Part shown: positions 1 to 10,378 of the stretch, piece by piece
Numbering within the stretch: position 1 is the first letter of the stretch
Layout of the letters: every line of letters starts with the position of its first letter
From: Metallibacterium scheffleri
GTDB taxonomy: Bacteria; Pseudomonadota; Gammaproteobacteria; Xanthomonadales; Rhodanobacteraceae
Reading direction: 5' to 3'
Length of the DNA stretch: 64,000 nt
Assembly: GCF_002077135.1 (NCBI RefSeq)
Contig: NZ_LDOS01000002.1
Location: forward strand, 1,054,001-1,118,000
Notes under the pieces: model-generated
The model's database searches: none
The model's input: only the letters and a program-made list of their open reading frames with translations
What the model was told of the DNA's origin: nothing
Program-made: the position numbers and the translations under genes

Positions 1-1
1 G

Positions 2-943
2 TCGGTGCTGCACGAGGGCGAGGAAGTCATCGTCACCGCGCTGCCGCTGTATCACATCTTTTCGCTCACGGCCAATTGCTTCACTTTCCTGAAAACCGGC
101 GGTTATGCCTATCTGATCACCAATCCGCGCGACATGCCGGGCTTCGTCAAGGAACTGCGCCAATTGCGCTTCACCGCGATAACCGGCGTCAATACCTTGT
201 TCAATGGCCTGCTCAACACGCCCGGCTTCAACGATCTGGATTTTTCGCACCTGCGCATGACCCTCGGTGGCGGCATGGCGGTGCAGCGTGCCGTGGCCGA
301 ACGCTGGAAGCAGGTGACCGGCTGCACGCTGGTGGAAGCTTACGGCCTCACCGAGACCAGCCCAGCGGTGTGCATCAACCCGCTGGACCTGGCCGCCTAC
401 AACGGCTCGATCGGCCTGCCGGTGCCTTCCACCGAGGTCTGCGTGCAGGACGACAGCGGCACGTTGCTGGCCACCGGTGAGATCGGTGAATTGTGCGTCA
501 AGGGTCCGCAGGTGATGCAGGGCTACTGGAACCGTGCCGACGAAACCGCCAAGGTCATGGACAGCGGCGGCTGGCTGCACACCGGCGACATCGCGCGCAT
601 GGACAGCAACGGGTTTTTCTACATCGTCGATCGCAAGAAAGACATGATTCTCGTATCCGGCTTCAATGTGTACCCCAATGAAGTCGAAGACGTCATGGCC
701 GCCTGCCCCGGCGTGCTCGAAGTGGCCGCCATCGGCGTACCCGACGATAAATCCGGTGAAGCGGTAAAGCTGTTCGTGGTGCGCAAGAACCCCGCGCTGA
801 CCGAGGCCGAGGTACGCGATTATGCGAAAGCCAACCTCACCGGTTACAAGCGCCCGCACATCGTCGAGTTCCGCGACAGCCTGCCCAAGACCAACGTCGG
901 CAAGATCCTGCGTCGCGAACTGCGCGCCAGTCCCGGGAGTTGA
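2..943 (+). CDS. fadD: Long-chain fatty acyl-CoA ligase, C-terminal part (FadD type)
   Basis: This gene activates fatty acids with ATP and CoA at the inner membrane, feeding beta-oxidation. The reading frame is open at the left edge, so about the first 245 residues of a ~560-residue FadD are outside the window. The visible 313 residues show the adenylate-forming signature YGLTETSP, the hinge region [12 protein letters not shown] with DRKKDMI after it, and the C-terminal [12 protein letters not shown] that carries the catalytic lysine. The PLYHIFSLT stretch near the edge is typical of FadD. An acyl-CoA-binding protein lies 640 bp downstream on the same strand. The family is clear; the exact chain-length preference is not. 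Confidence 0.9.
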   Translation, partial: SVLHEGEEVIVTALPLYHIFSLTANCFTFLKTGGYAYLITNPRDMPGFVKELRQLRFTAITGVNTLFNGLLNTPGFNDLDFSHLRMTLGGGMAVQRAVAERWKQVTGCTLVEAYGLTETSPAVCINPLDLAAYNGSIGLPVPSTEVCVQDDSGTLLATGEIGELCVKGPQVMQGYWNRADETAKVMDSGGWLHTGDIARMDSNGFFYIVDRKKDMILVSGFNVYPNEVEDVMAACPGVLEVAAIGVPDDKSGEAVKLFVVRKNPALTEAEVRDYAKANLTGYKRPHIVEFRDSLPKTNVGKILRRELRASPGS

Positions 944-986
944 GGCTGCGACGCAACGACCCCGGCAAACTCAGTCGTTGAAAAAC

Positions 987-1325
987 TCAGGTATTGAAAG
1001 CCTCCACGCGATCCGCATAGCCGCCGAGCAGGTCCCACAGCGGGATCTGCCGATCCTCGGGTATGCGCGTGAACTCGAAGCACAGCTTGTGCTCGGTCTC
1101 GCGCACGCAAGTAGCCTCCAGATTGATGTGCGCATCGCCTTCCAGCAGCAGATCCAGCGTCCACAACTGTCCACGGCCACCTTGCCACTGCTGCGGGCGC
1201 TGCACGCACAGACCCGTTGCGGAAATGTCGACCATTTCGCTCTGCGCACTCTCGGCGCCGCGGCTGAGCAGTACCGCGCTGACCACATGCAGGCGGGCGT
1301 GACGATAAAGGTTCTGTGCACTCAT
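987..1325 (-). CDS. Small PilZ-domain protein
   Basis: This is a single-domain PilZ protein of 112 residues, the class that binds cyclic di-GMP and passes the signal to partner proteins. The N-terminal RHAR element after MSAQNLY matches the RxxxR part of the PilZ signature, and DISATGLCV matches the D/NxSxxG part, so both nucleotide-contact motifs are present. The start at MSAQ is preferred because an upstream in-frame start would only add a low-complexity basic stretch before the domain. It converges with the acyl-CoA ligase gene. Its partner cannot be named from context. Confidence 0.8.
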   Translation of the reverse strand: MSAQNLYRHARLHVVSAVLLSRGAESAQSEMVDISATGLCVQRPQQWQGGRGQLWTLDLLLEGDAHINLEATCVRETEHKLCFEFTRIPEDRQIPLWDLLGGYADRVEAFNT

Positions 1326-1527
1326 GCTGGTGTCCGGTTCCGGCCCCTTGCGCCGGGTACGCAAACATCCAAGCAGGATTCAGGCCAACCCCGCAGACCG
1401 CAAAAATGCTGGCCGAACAGTGCGCGGGGCGTCCGTCGGCGTCACCCGACTGACGCAATAGGTCGTTTGCACGCATCAGGTATCCCGGCGCGACACGGAT
1501 GATGTGGCGCCGCTAGTGCAACGCGCG

Positions 1528-1556
1528 TTGACCCCCTGCGGGGTGCGTGCTACAAG
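1528..1556 (+). promoter_or_regulatory. Candidate sigma-70 promoter of the acyl-CoA-binding protein gene
   Basis: A -35 element TTGACC (1528-1533) and a -10 element TACAAG (1551-1556) are separated by 17 bases. They lie about 30 bases before the ATG of the ACBP gene. The spacer contains a short CCCC-TGC-GGGG dyad. Assignment rests on spacing and position only. Confidence 0.5.
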
Positions 1557-1585
1557 CCCTGCCACCTATTCTGTCGACGCCCGCC

Positions 1586-1843
1586 ATGGCTGATCTCGAA
1601 CAACAATTTCTCGCCGCCAGCGAGGCCATCAAAAAGCTGGGTGAGCGTCCCGACAACGACACGCTGCTGAAGCTCTATGCGCTGTACAAGCAGGGCTCCG
1701 TGGGCGATGTCGATGGCCCCAAGCCGGGCTTTTTTGATTTCGTCGGCACCGCCAAGTACGAAGCCTGGGCCAAGCTCAAGGGCACCGCGCGCGATGCGGC
1801 ACAGAGCAAGTACATCGAACTGGTGCACAGCCTGGGCGCCTGA
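1586..1843 (+). CDS. Acyl-CoA-binding protein (ACBP)
   Basis: This cytosolic four-helix protein of 85 residues binds medium- and long-chain acyl-CoA esters and buffers or delivers them. The length equals the family norm. Typical ACBP features are visible: the LLKLYALYKQ helix, the GDVDGPKPGFFDFVGTAKY segment that holds the CoA-binding positions, and KYEAWAKLKG. An upstream in-frame start would add 13 residues with no family similarity, so the ATG giving MADLEQQF is chosen. It fits the nearby acyl-CoA ligase functionally. ACBPs are scattered in bacteria, so lateral acquisition in the lineage is possible but not shown. Confidence 0.9.
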   Translation: MADLEQQFLAASEAIKKLGERPDNDTLLKLYALYKQGSVGDVDGPKPGFFDFVGTAKYEAWAKLKGTARDAAQSKYIELVHSLGA

Positions 1844-1881
1844 GCAGACGTTGCGCCCACCTGCGTCCACCGAATTCCGCC

Positions 1882-2190
1882 ATGCACATGCAACTCGGTT
1901 GTCCGCACTGCGCGCAGCGTGCCATGCCGGCCGTGGTCAAGGCACTCACCTCACCGTGGCAGGCGCGTGAGTGCCGCCGCTGTGGTTGTCGCATCGGCGT
2001 GCCGTGGTGGGGCCATGGGTTGGCCATGCTGCCGATACTGGCCATTCTGATACTGCTGCCACTCGTGCCGATCCGCGACGGCTTGTGGCTGTTGATCGGC
2101 ATGACGATCGCATTCGTCGCTCACTTCATGCTGCGCCTGGTCGCGGTGCCGATCGTGTCGCGCGAGCCGGATGGACAGCGCCGGTTTTGA
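1882..2190 (+). CDS. Small membrane protein with N-terminal zinc-ribbon-like cysteines
   Basis: I do not recognise a named family. The 102-residue product begins with a CPHC pair at residues 7-10 and a CRRCGC group at 31-36, a spacing that suggests a small zinc ribbon. Two hydrophobic segments follow (about 46-64 and 68-90), making a two-pass inner-membrane protein with a short charged tail. It starts 39 bases after the ACBP gene on the same strand and could share its transcript. No clear Shine-Dalgarno is seen, and M1 or M3 could both start. Confidence 0.6.
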   Translation: MHMQLGCPHCAQRAMPAVVKALTSPWQARECRRCGCRIGVPWWGHGLAMLPILAILILLPLVPIRDGLWLLIGMTIAFVAHFMLRLVAVPIVSREPDGQRRF

Positions 2191-2197
2191 GCGCAAC

Positions 2198-2977
2198 TCA
2201 GCGCCCGCGCAAGCCGATTTCCTCGCCCTCGTGGCGGCGATCCCAATTGCGCAGATCATCGCGGATATGCTGGATGCCTTGACGACCCAGGCCATTGCGC
2301 TCGGAATCGAGCAGCACGCCATCGAGCAATTCGGCCATGCGCTGCGCGGCGGGCAACATGGCATCCCAAGCATCCAGCGCGTTGAGCGGACCGGGCAGCG
2401 TCATGAAAAAACCGAGGCCGGGCGTCGCCAACGCATCGATGTGCGCCAGATCGAAACTGCCGGGCTTGACCATGTTGGCCACGCTGAACACCGGACCCAG
2501 CGCCGCGCTGCGCTCATCGAGACGGTGAAAGATGTTCATGTCGCCGAATTCAAGACCTACTTTTTCGGCGGCCACCACCAGATCGACACCGCGAAATACC
2601 CGCCCTTCGCGCGCGGTGACGAACAAACTGATGATGCGCTCGATGTTCGCCTCCTGGCGTTTCCCGGCGCTCTTGGCGGGCGTAGCGGACGCAGGCGTGA
2701 TCGGTGCCGCCGCGGCCGCATGCGCCAGCGGTGCCTGCGGGGTCATGGGCCTGACGCCAGACTTGCCTGTCTCGGCGGGGACCTTCACGCGCGCCGCGGC
2801 AGGGTCCGCATCCAGCGCCGCGTCGCCGAAGCGCGGTTCGATGCGCACGCTCTCGGCGCGTTCGGTCTCGTTGCGCGTGGCGGCCGGTGGGCGCTTGCGG
2901 CCGATGATATAGATCGCCAGCAGCGCAACGAAGCTCAAAATCAGCAACGGCAGTCCGATCGCGGGGTCCCAATGCAT
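2198..2977 (-). CDS. zipA: Cell division protein ZipA
   Basis: ZipA anchors FtsZ to the inner membrane and stabilises the Z ring. The 259-residue product has an N-terminal membrane segment (about residues 5-25) followed by a charged and then Ala/Pro-rich linker. The C-terminal ZipA domain (about 125-250) contains FDLAHIDALATPG and GLGFFMTLPGP, typical of the FtsZ-tail-binding fold. The start is chosen at MHWDPAIG because GGAGA lies just upstream. The gene follows smc by 40 bases, the order known from xanthomonads. In several of those genomes ligA comes next; here ligA is about 20 kb away. Confidence 0.9.
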   Translation of the reverse strand: MHWDPAIGLPLLILSFVALLAIYIIGRKRPPAATRNETERAESVRIEPRFGDAALDADPAAARVKVPAETGKSGVRPMTPQAPLAHAAAAAPITPASATPAKSAGKRQEANIERIISLFVTAREGRVFRGVDLVVAAEKVGLEFGDMNIFHRLDERSAALGPVFSVANMVKPGSFDLAHIDALATPGLGFFMTLPGPLNALDAWDAMLPAAQRMAELLDGVLLDSERNGLGRQGIQHIRDDLRNWDRRHEGEEIGLRGR

Positions 2978-3017
2978 CGTGTTCTCCGGGGTTCCGCGCC
3001 GATCAGCGCGGAGGGGG

Positions 3018-6000
3018 TCAGGCAACGCCGGCGAGTTTAGCGGCTTCTTCGAGATCCACTTGCACCAGCCGCGATACGCCAGGTTCGCGCATGGCCACGC
3101 CGCACAGATGTTGCGCGGATTCCATGCTGGTCTTGTTGTGCGTCACGTACATGAATTGCACGCGCTCGCTCATCTCCTTGACCAGTTCGGTGAAGCGGCC
3201 GACGTTGGCCTCGTCCAGTGGCGCATCGACCTCGTCGAGGATGCAGAACGGCGCCGGATTGAGGCGAAAAATCGCGAACACGAGCGCCACTGCAATCAGC
3301 GCCTTTTCGCCACCGGAGAGCTGCGAGATATTGCTGATGCGCTTGCCAGGTGGCCGCGCCATGATCGCCACGCCGGCATCGAGCAAATCATCGCCGGTGA
3401 GCTCGAGATAGGCCGTGCCACCACCGAACAAGCGCGGGAAAAGCTCCTGCAAACCGGTGTTGACCTTGTCGAAGGTGTCGCGAAACATCTGCCTGGTCTC
3501 GCGGTCGATCTTGCGGATCGCGGTTTCCAGCGTCTCCAGCGCCTCGGTCAGATCAGCCAGCTGCGCATCCAGATAAGTCTTGCGCTCGGCCTGTTCGGCG
3601 TGTTCCTGGATCGCGGCAAGGTTGACCGGTTCGAGGCGGCGTATTTTCTGCTCCAGGTCCAGCAGCGCGGTGCGGAAACTGTCGATCTCGATGTCCTCGG
3701 CAAGGCTGGCCAGCACTTCATCCAGCGCGAGGCCGCTGGCGCCGATGGCCTCGGCGATCTGCGCGGCGCGCAGGCGCTGCGCCTGTTCCGCGAGGCGCTG
3801 CTCGGTGCCCTGCTCGCGCTGCCGCAGCAGACGTTGTTCGGCGTGCTGGCGCTCGCCTTCCAGCGTGCGCTGGCCGGTCTCGGCTGCTTCCAGTGCGCCG
3901 CGCGCTTCGACCAGTGCGCGATCGGCCAGCAGGCGTTGCTCGAGATACACCGCGCGTTCGGCATCGAGTTCGACCAGCGGCGCGGCGCCAGTGGCGAGTA
4001 GTTCGGCCAGTGCCTCGCTGCGTGCACGCACTTGCGCATGCTGCGCCTGCGTGCGCGCGATCGCCTGTTCCAGCGCGATCAGCGCGCTGCGCCGCGCCTC
4101 CAGGCCCAGCGCCAGCTGCCGCTGCCGCTCGCTGGCCTCGCGCAGATTCAGGCGCGCCTCTTCGCGCGCTTCCAGCAGGTTGCGCCGCGCGGCATCCAGC
4201 CCATGGCGCCGGGTTTCATCAGCGCCCATGCGCGTCAGCGCAGCCTCCAGCCTGGCGCGTGCGCTGCGTGTTTCGAATTCCAGCGCAGTCAGGCGTTGCG
4301 CAACGCCGCCAAGCTCCTCATCCAGCCGGGTCAGGCGATTGCGCGCCAGTTCCAGCTTGCCTGCCTGGCTTTGACGTTGACCGGCCAATTCCGACAGGTG
4401 CCGGTGCGCCTGGTACAGCTCGCGCTGTGTGTCCTCGCGCAGGCGTTCGTGCTCGGCGCGCGCGGTGGTGGCTGCCTCCACGGCAACGCTGGCTGCCTGT
4501 ACGGCGGCCTCGGCCGTGGCCAGCATGGTCTGCACGGACGCAATTTCGCGCGCACGCGCCAGTACGCCGACCTGCTTGTCACCACCGCGCAGCACGCGCA
4601 GGAAATCGCGACCCAGCCATTCGCCGCCGGCGGTGATGACGCTTTGCCCTGGCGCAAGATTCACCGCCAGCGCGCGCGCGCTGGCCAGATCCGCGGCGGT
4701 ATGCACGCGTGCCAGCAGGGCCAGTGCCGCCGCTGGTCCCTGGGCATGCATGGCCAATGTGCCTGCAACCCTGGGTGCGCTCGCCTGATCGAGCCCGAGC
4801 AGGGTCAGATCAAAATCGTCATCTGCGCTCAGGGCGCCAGCAGCTTCCAGCGGCTGCACGGTGAGCACGGCGTCGAGCCAACCGGCGAGCACGGTTTCCA
4901 CCGCACGCTCCCAGCCCGCATCCACCTTGAGCTGCGCGCCCAGACGCGTGGCCTGCTGCAAGCCGAGACGCTGCAGCCAGCCGCGCAGTCGCGCATCGTC
5001 CTCACCCAGCGCGGCGTGCTGCAGGGCTTCAAGCGATGCCAGCCGCCCGCGCAGCGTCTGCACGTTCTGCCGCGCGTGGTCCTGTGCCGCCTGCTGCTCG
5101 CGTTCGTGCGTCTGCGCCCGAGCCAATTCCGCCTTGTGCTGTTCCAGTGCGGCGTTGAGGCGTTCGACCTGTTGCTGTTGCGCATCGTGCTGTTGATTCA
5201 GCACGCCAATCTCGGCGGCCAGCGCGGCGAGGTCGGTACCACCGCGTTCGCGTTCCAGGGTTTCTCGGCGGCGCGCCAGTTCCATGCTCTCGCGATCGAG
5301 GTGACTCAGGTGCGTGCGCTCGACCTCGGCCGCGCGCGCCACATCGGCGGATTCACCGCTGTGCGCATCCCAATCCTGCTGCCATATGGCCAGTTGCGCC
5401 TCGGCCTGCTGCAGCGCCTGCTCATGACGCTGTTCTTCAGCGCGCAGGTCATCCATCTGCGGTAGCGCCTCATTCTGCGCGCGGCGCTGCTCGTGCTGGC
5501 GGGCCTGGTCGTCTTCGAGCTGGCGTTCGATCTGCTGCATTTGCACGAGCACCTCGGCCTGCTCGCGCTGCAGGCGCTCGCCCAACTCGCGGTTGTGCCG
5601 CAATTGTTGCTCGACGCGCGCGACTTCCGCGCCGATCTTGTAGGTTTCGGCTTGTGCCGCATTGAATCGCGTGCCGGCTTCGGCATGTGCAGTACGCGCG
5701 TGCTCGAGGCGGTTTTCGATCGCGGCCAGCGCCGCCTGTTCGCGCTCGATCGCCAGCTCGCGGTCACGCAGCGCCTGCTGTTGTTGTGCCAGTTCGGCGC
5801 TCAGTGCGCGGTATTCGAGTGCGCGCAATTCGGCCTCGCGCCGTGTCTGTTCGGTTTTCAGTGCTTGCCAGCGCTCGGCCGCGCGGGCCTGGCGGTTGAG
5901 GTGATCCAGTTGCTTGTCGACCTCATCGCGCACATCGCGGATGCGATCCAGATTTTCACGCGTGGCCTTGATGCGACTCTCGGTCTCCTTGCGCCGCTCC

Positions 6001-6521
6001 TTGTACTTGGAGATGCCAGCGGCTTCCTCCAGATGCACGCGCAGGTGCTCGGGCTCGGACTCGACGATGTCGGAGATCACGCCCTGCTCGATGATCGCGT
6101 AGCTGCGCGCGCCGAGGCCGGTGCCGAGGAACAGGTCGGTGATATCGCGACGTCGGCAGCGCGTGCCATTGATGTAGTAGTTCGACTGGCCGTCGTGGCT
6201 GACCAGACGCCGCACCGAGATCTCGGCGAAGTTGGCCCACTCGCCACCGAGCGTGCCTTCGGAGTTGTCGAACACCAGCTCGACACTGGCCTGCCCGGCC
6301 GGTTTGCGCGCGCTGGATCCGGCGAAGATCACATCGGTGATGTTCTCGCTGCGCAGACGGCTGGCCGCGCTCTCGCCCAGCACCCAGCGCACCGCGTCGA
6401 TGATGTTGGATTTGCCGCTGCCGTTGGGACCGACCACGCAGGTGATATTGGTCGGCAGTGACAACGTGGTCGGGTCGACAAAGGACTTGAAGCCGGCCAG
6501 CTTGATCGAGGTCAGGCGCAT
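3018..6521 (-). CDS. smc: Chromosome partition protein Smc
   Basis: SMC ATPase homodimers with kleisin partners organise and segregate the chromosome. The 1167-residue protein has the Walker A box GPNGSGKS at residues 31-38. Two long coiled coils rich in Ala, Glu, Gln and Arg flank a hinge (roughly 500-640). The C-terminal LSGGEKAL signature is followed by the Walker B region ILDEVDAPLDEANV. The start at MRLTSIKLAGFKSFVDP is the conserved one; 17 extra upstream codons are open but unlike the family. ZipA is encoded immediately downstream. scpA and scpB are not in the window. Confidence 0.97.
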   Translation of the reverse strand: MRLTSIKLAGFKSFVDPTTLSLPTNITCVVGPNGSGKSNIIDAVRWVLGESAASRLRSENITDVIFAGSSARKPAGQASVELVFDNSEGTLGGEWANFAEISVRRLVSHDGQSNYYINGTRCRRRDITDLFLGTGLGARSYAIIEQGVISDIVESEPEHLRVHLEEAAGISKYKERRKETESRIKATRENLDRIRDVRDEVDKQLDHLNRQARAAERWQALKTEQTRREAELRALEYRALSAELAQQQQALRDRELAIEREQAALAAIENRLEHARTAHAEAGTRFNAAQAETYKIGAEVARVEQQLRHNRELGERLQREQAEVLVQMQQIERQLEDDQARQHEQRRAQNEALPQMDDLRAEEQRHEQALQQAEAQLAIWQQDWDAHSGESADVARAAEVERTHLSHLDRESMELARRRETLERERGGTDLAALAAEIGVLNQQHDAQQQQVERLNAALEQHKAELARAQTHEREQQAAQDHARQNVQTLRGRLASLEALQHAALGEDDARLRGWLQRLGLQQATRLGAQLKVDAGWERAVETVLAGWLDAVLTVQPLEAAGALSADDDFDLTLLGLDQASAPRVAGTLAMHAQGPAAALALLARVHTAADLASARALAVNLAPGQSVITAGGEWLGRDFLRVLRGGDKQVGVLARAREIASVQTMLATAEAAVQAASVAVEAATTARAEHERLREDTQRELYQAHRHLSELAGQRQSQAGKLELARNRLTRLDEELGGVAQRLTALEFETRSARARLEAALTRMGADETRRHGLDAARRNLLEAREEARLNLREASERQRQLALGLEARRSALIALEQAIARTQAQHAQVRARSEALAELLATGAAPLVELDAERAVYLEQRLLADRALVEARGALEAAETGQRTLEGERQHAEQRLLRQREQGTEQRLAEQAQRLRAAQIAEAIGASGLALDEVLASLAEDIEIDSFRTALLDLEQKIRRLEPVNLAAIQEHAEQAERKTYLDAQLADLTEALETLETAIRKIDRETRQMFRDTFDKVNTGLQELFPRLFGGGTAYLELTGDDLLDAGVAIMARPPGKRISNISQLSGGEKALIAVALVFAIFRLNPAPFCILDEVDAPLDEANVGRFTELVKEMSERVQFMYVTHNKTSMESAQHLCGVAMREPGVSRLVQVDLEEAAKLAGVA

Positions 6522-6915
6522 GCGCGTGCAGGAATCCGGTGAACGCCGCGCTCCCCGCTGCGGCCAAGCCATGAACTGTAGCCAATGCCGCCATCGATGC
6601 GCAATGCGAACGGGCTCGAATTTAAACTCAATTTATTACGCAACTCATTGAATAAAAATGTTCAAGCTTTGAGCTGTTTGCAAACCCGCTGCAGCATATG
6701 GGCGCACTGGGCCGGCGCCCGCTGCGCGCCGGAACCATGGATGGTGCAGGCAGGGCTTTGGCAGCGAAGCAGGATGCGTAGCTGCCAAAGTGCCGCCGCG
6801 ACGGGCATGCAAGTGCTGGTCGCGACCTGGGTGGTGCGGCTTTGCCGCGCCTGTTTGCTTGCATGAAGCCGCTTTGAATCTGGCGGCAGGATGCCCGGTT
6901 TTGCAAACCGATCCC
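6522..6915 (-). promoter_or_regulatory. Spacer upstream of smc with an AT-rich island and several inverted repeats
   Basis: No gene is convincing in these 394 bases; the small open frames here are low-complexity. On the minus strand it runs from the end of bolA to the start of smc. An AT-rich island at 6616-6670 stands out in this GC-rich genome and probably carries the smc promoter. Between 6756 and 6910 there are perfect inverted repeats: CTTTGGCAGC at 6756-6765 with its complement at 6781-6790, CATGCAAG at 6806-6813 with 6858-6865, GCGGC at 6836-6840 with 6844-6848, and CGGTTT at 6896-6901 with 6905-6910. Confidence 0.5.
6896..6910 (-). terminator. Short hairpin just after bolA
   Basis: CGGTTT and AAACCG form a perfect 6-bp stem with a 3-base loop, starting five bases after the bolA stop codon on the minus strand. 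There is no T-tract, so it could be an mRNA 3'-end stabiliser instead of an intrinsic terminator. Confidence 0.35.
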
Positions 6916-7206
6916 TTATAAGTCACCGCCAGATTTCGGGTCGGTCCCGGATGTGGCCTCGATTTGCAGGGCGTGGATATCGCTGTCCATGAGCGTGCCC
7001 AGTGCGGCATAGACGGCGCGATGCCTGGCCAGCGGCGCCATGCCGGCGAATGCAGTGCTGACGATGCGCACGCGAAAATGCCCGCGCCCATCGCGCGCGC
7101 CGACGTGACCAGCGTGTCGGGCGCTGTCGTCGATCACTTCGAGCTGCAGCGGCGCGAACGCGTCCTGCAGGCGCGCGCGGATGAGCGCCACGCGCGACGC
7201 CGTCAC
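6916..7206 (-). CDS. bolA: BolA/IbaG family protein
   Basis: BolA-family proteins work with monothiol glutaredoxins in iron-sulfur cluster trafficking; some also bind DNA and affect cell shape. The 96-residue product shows the class II KH-like fold pattern: [22 protein letters not shown] with the conserved His, [23 protein letters not shown], and a C-terminal IHALQIEA. It overlaps the upstream yciI gene by four bases, so the two are translationally coupled. Whether it is BolA or the shorter IbaG type is not settled by sequence alone. Confidence 0.88.
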   Translation of the reverse strand: MTASRVALIRARLQDAFAPLQLEVIDDSARHAGHVGARDGRGHFRVRIVSTAFAGMAPLARHRAVYAALGTLMDSDIHALQIEATSGTDPKSGGDL

Positions 7207-7502
7207 GGCAACACCTTGCGGAAGGGTTTGGCCTCGATGCTGCGGTAGACGCCCGCGGCACGGTATGGATCCGACTCGGCCCAGGCCTGCGCGGCGCCAA
7301 GATCGGCGAACTCGGCCACGATCAAGCTGCCGCTAAATCCGGCCGCCCCGGGATCCTCGGCATCGATCGCCGGGAACGGTCCGGCCAGCAGCAGACGCCC
7401 CTGTTCGAGCAGCGCGCGCAGACGCGCGAGATGCGCCGGGCGTGCGGCCTGGCGCGCGGCCAGCGAGTCGGGATGGTCAATCGCGGTGATGGCGTACCAC
7501 AT
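7203..7502 (-). CDS. yciI: YciI family protein
   Basis: This is a 99-residue YciI-like (dimeric ferredoxin-like fold) protein of unknown biochemical role. The conserved N-terminal histidine region is present ([19 protein letters not shown]), followed by LLLAGPFP and the C-terminal [18 protein letters not shown] characteristic of the family. Its stop overlaps the bolA start, a pairing recalled from xanthomonads, where the two follow a septation protein gene; that gene is not present here. Function is inferred only at family level. Confidence 0.88.
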   Translation of the reverse strand: MWYAITAIDHPDSLAARQAARPAHLARLRALLEQGRLLLAGPFPAIDAEDPGAAGFSGSLIVAEFADLGAAQAWAESDPYRAAGVYRSIEAKPFRKVLP

Positions 7503-7567
7503 GGGCTAGAGCGCTCGTGAGCGGGAAGTGGGAAACGTGCGTGCCGAGTGTGCGCGAGGCTTGCATG

Positions 7568-9100
<1,533 letters not shown>

Positions 9101-9135
9101 GGGCAAGTTTTCCATCATTGCAGCATCGAGGATAG

Positions 9136-10261
9136 TCAGGCATCCGCGCGCCTGGAGCCGACTTCAAGGCCAGCCTTCAGGCTGCCCTCGACGAACGCGT
9201 CGAGATCGCCATCCAGCACTTTTTGCGTGTCCGTGCGTTCGATACCGGTGCGCAGGTCCTTGATGCGCGACTGGTCGAGCACGTAATTGCGGATCTGGCT
9301 GCCCCAGCCGATATCGGACTTGGTGGCCTCGACCGCGGCCTTCTCGACATTGCGCTTGTGCAGTTCCAGCTCGTACAGCTTGGCCTTGAGCATCTTCATC
9401 GCGCGGTCGCGGTTGGCGTGCTGGCTGCGCTCGGTCTGGCAGGCGACCACGGTGTTGGTCGGCACGTGGGTAATGCGCACCGCGGATTCGGTCTTGTTGA
9501 CGTGCTGGCCACCGGCGCCGGAGGATCGATACACGTCGGTCTTCAGGTCGGCCGGGTTGATCGCGATGTCGATATCGTCGTCCACCTCGGGCGCGACGAA
9601 CACGCTGCCGAAGCTGGTGTGGCGGCGATTGTCCGAGTCGAACGGACTCTTGCGCACCAGTCGGTGCACGCCGGTTTCGGTTTTCAGCCAGCCGTAGGCG
9701 TAGTCGCCCTCGACGCGGAAGGTCGCGCTCTTGATGCCGGCCACCTCGCCGGCGCTGGCTTCCAGCAGTTCGGTCTTCCAACCGCGCGACTCGGCCCAGC
9801 GCAGGTACATGCGCAACAGCATTTCGGCCCAGTCCTGCGCCTCGGTGCCGCCGGCACCGGCCTGGATATCGACAAACGCATTGCTGCTGTCCATCTTGCC
9901 GGCGAACATGCGCCGGAACTCCAGCGTGCCGACGCGACCGGCCAGCACATCGACATCTGCGGCGATGGCCTTGATCGAAGCCTCGTCGCCATCGGCGATG
10001 GCGAGATCGAGCAGTTCGGCAGCGTCGTTCAGCCCGCTTCCGATCGCATCCAGACCCTCGACCACCTGGGCCAGCCGCGCACGTTCGCGGCCCAGCTCCT
10101 GCGCGTGCGCCGGATCGTCCCAGATCGTGGGCAACTCCAGCTCGCGGTTGACCTCTTCCAGACGCTCGCGTTTGCCCGCGTAGTCAAAGATACCCCCTGA
10201 GCGCGGCAACGCGCCCACGCAGGTCTGCGATCAGGTTGTGGATGGGGTTGGTCTCGATCAT
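9136..10261 (-). CDS. prfB: Peptide chain release factor 2, made by programmed +1 frameshift
   Basis: RF2 recognises UGA and UAA and triggers peptide release. A 25-codon first frame starts at the ATG 10259-10261 ([11 protein letters not shown]... ending LRGYL) and meets an in-frame TGA at 10184-10186. Skipping one T continues as [13 protein letters not shown] for 349 more residues, 374 in total, a normal RF2 length. The GGQ catalytic loop is seen in [17 protein letters not shown]. Annotating only the long frame (from 10218) would lose the true N-terminus. recJ lies upstream and lysS downstream on the same strand. Confidence 0.96.
10183..10198 (-). promoter_or_regulatory. RF2 autoregulatory frameshift site
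   Basis: On the minus strand this reads AGGGGG, TAT, CTT, TGA, C. The internal Shine-Dalgarno-like AGGGGG, the slippery CTT and the UGA stop with a following C are the known elements of the RF2 feedback switch. When RF2 is scarce the ribosome pauses at UGA and slips +1. By recall the 16 bases are identical to the E. coli site. Confidence 0.95.
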
Positions 10262-10287
10262 GGACGACACGCCGTATAAAGCATCCG

Positions 10288-10293
10288 AGGATA
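10288..10293 (-). promoter_or_regulatory. Possible -10 element for prfB-lysS
   Basis: The minus strand reads TATCCT, 26 bases before the prfB ATG, in the 117-base spacer after recJ. A weak CTGAAG lies 18 bases further upstream. This would let prfB-lysS be transcribed apart from recJ. It is a pattern match only. Confidence 0.3.
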
Positions 10294-10378
10294 GCAGAGC
10301 ACCGCGCAATTCTTCAGGCCGCCACCCTGCCGGAATCACGTGCGGATCGGCGCGCGGGCACATGGGCGACCTCGTCTT

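Noticed and set aside
6628-6906. Small open frame between bolA and smc
   Set aside because: Composition follows the inverted repeats and it has no ribosome site.
10136-10218. Starting prfB at 10218 as one simple frame
   Set aside because: The first 11 residues are not RF2-like, and the upstream 25-codon frame plus the frameshift site give the conserved N-terminus.
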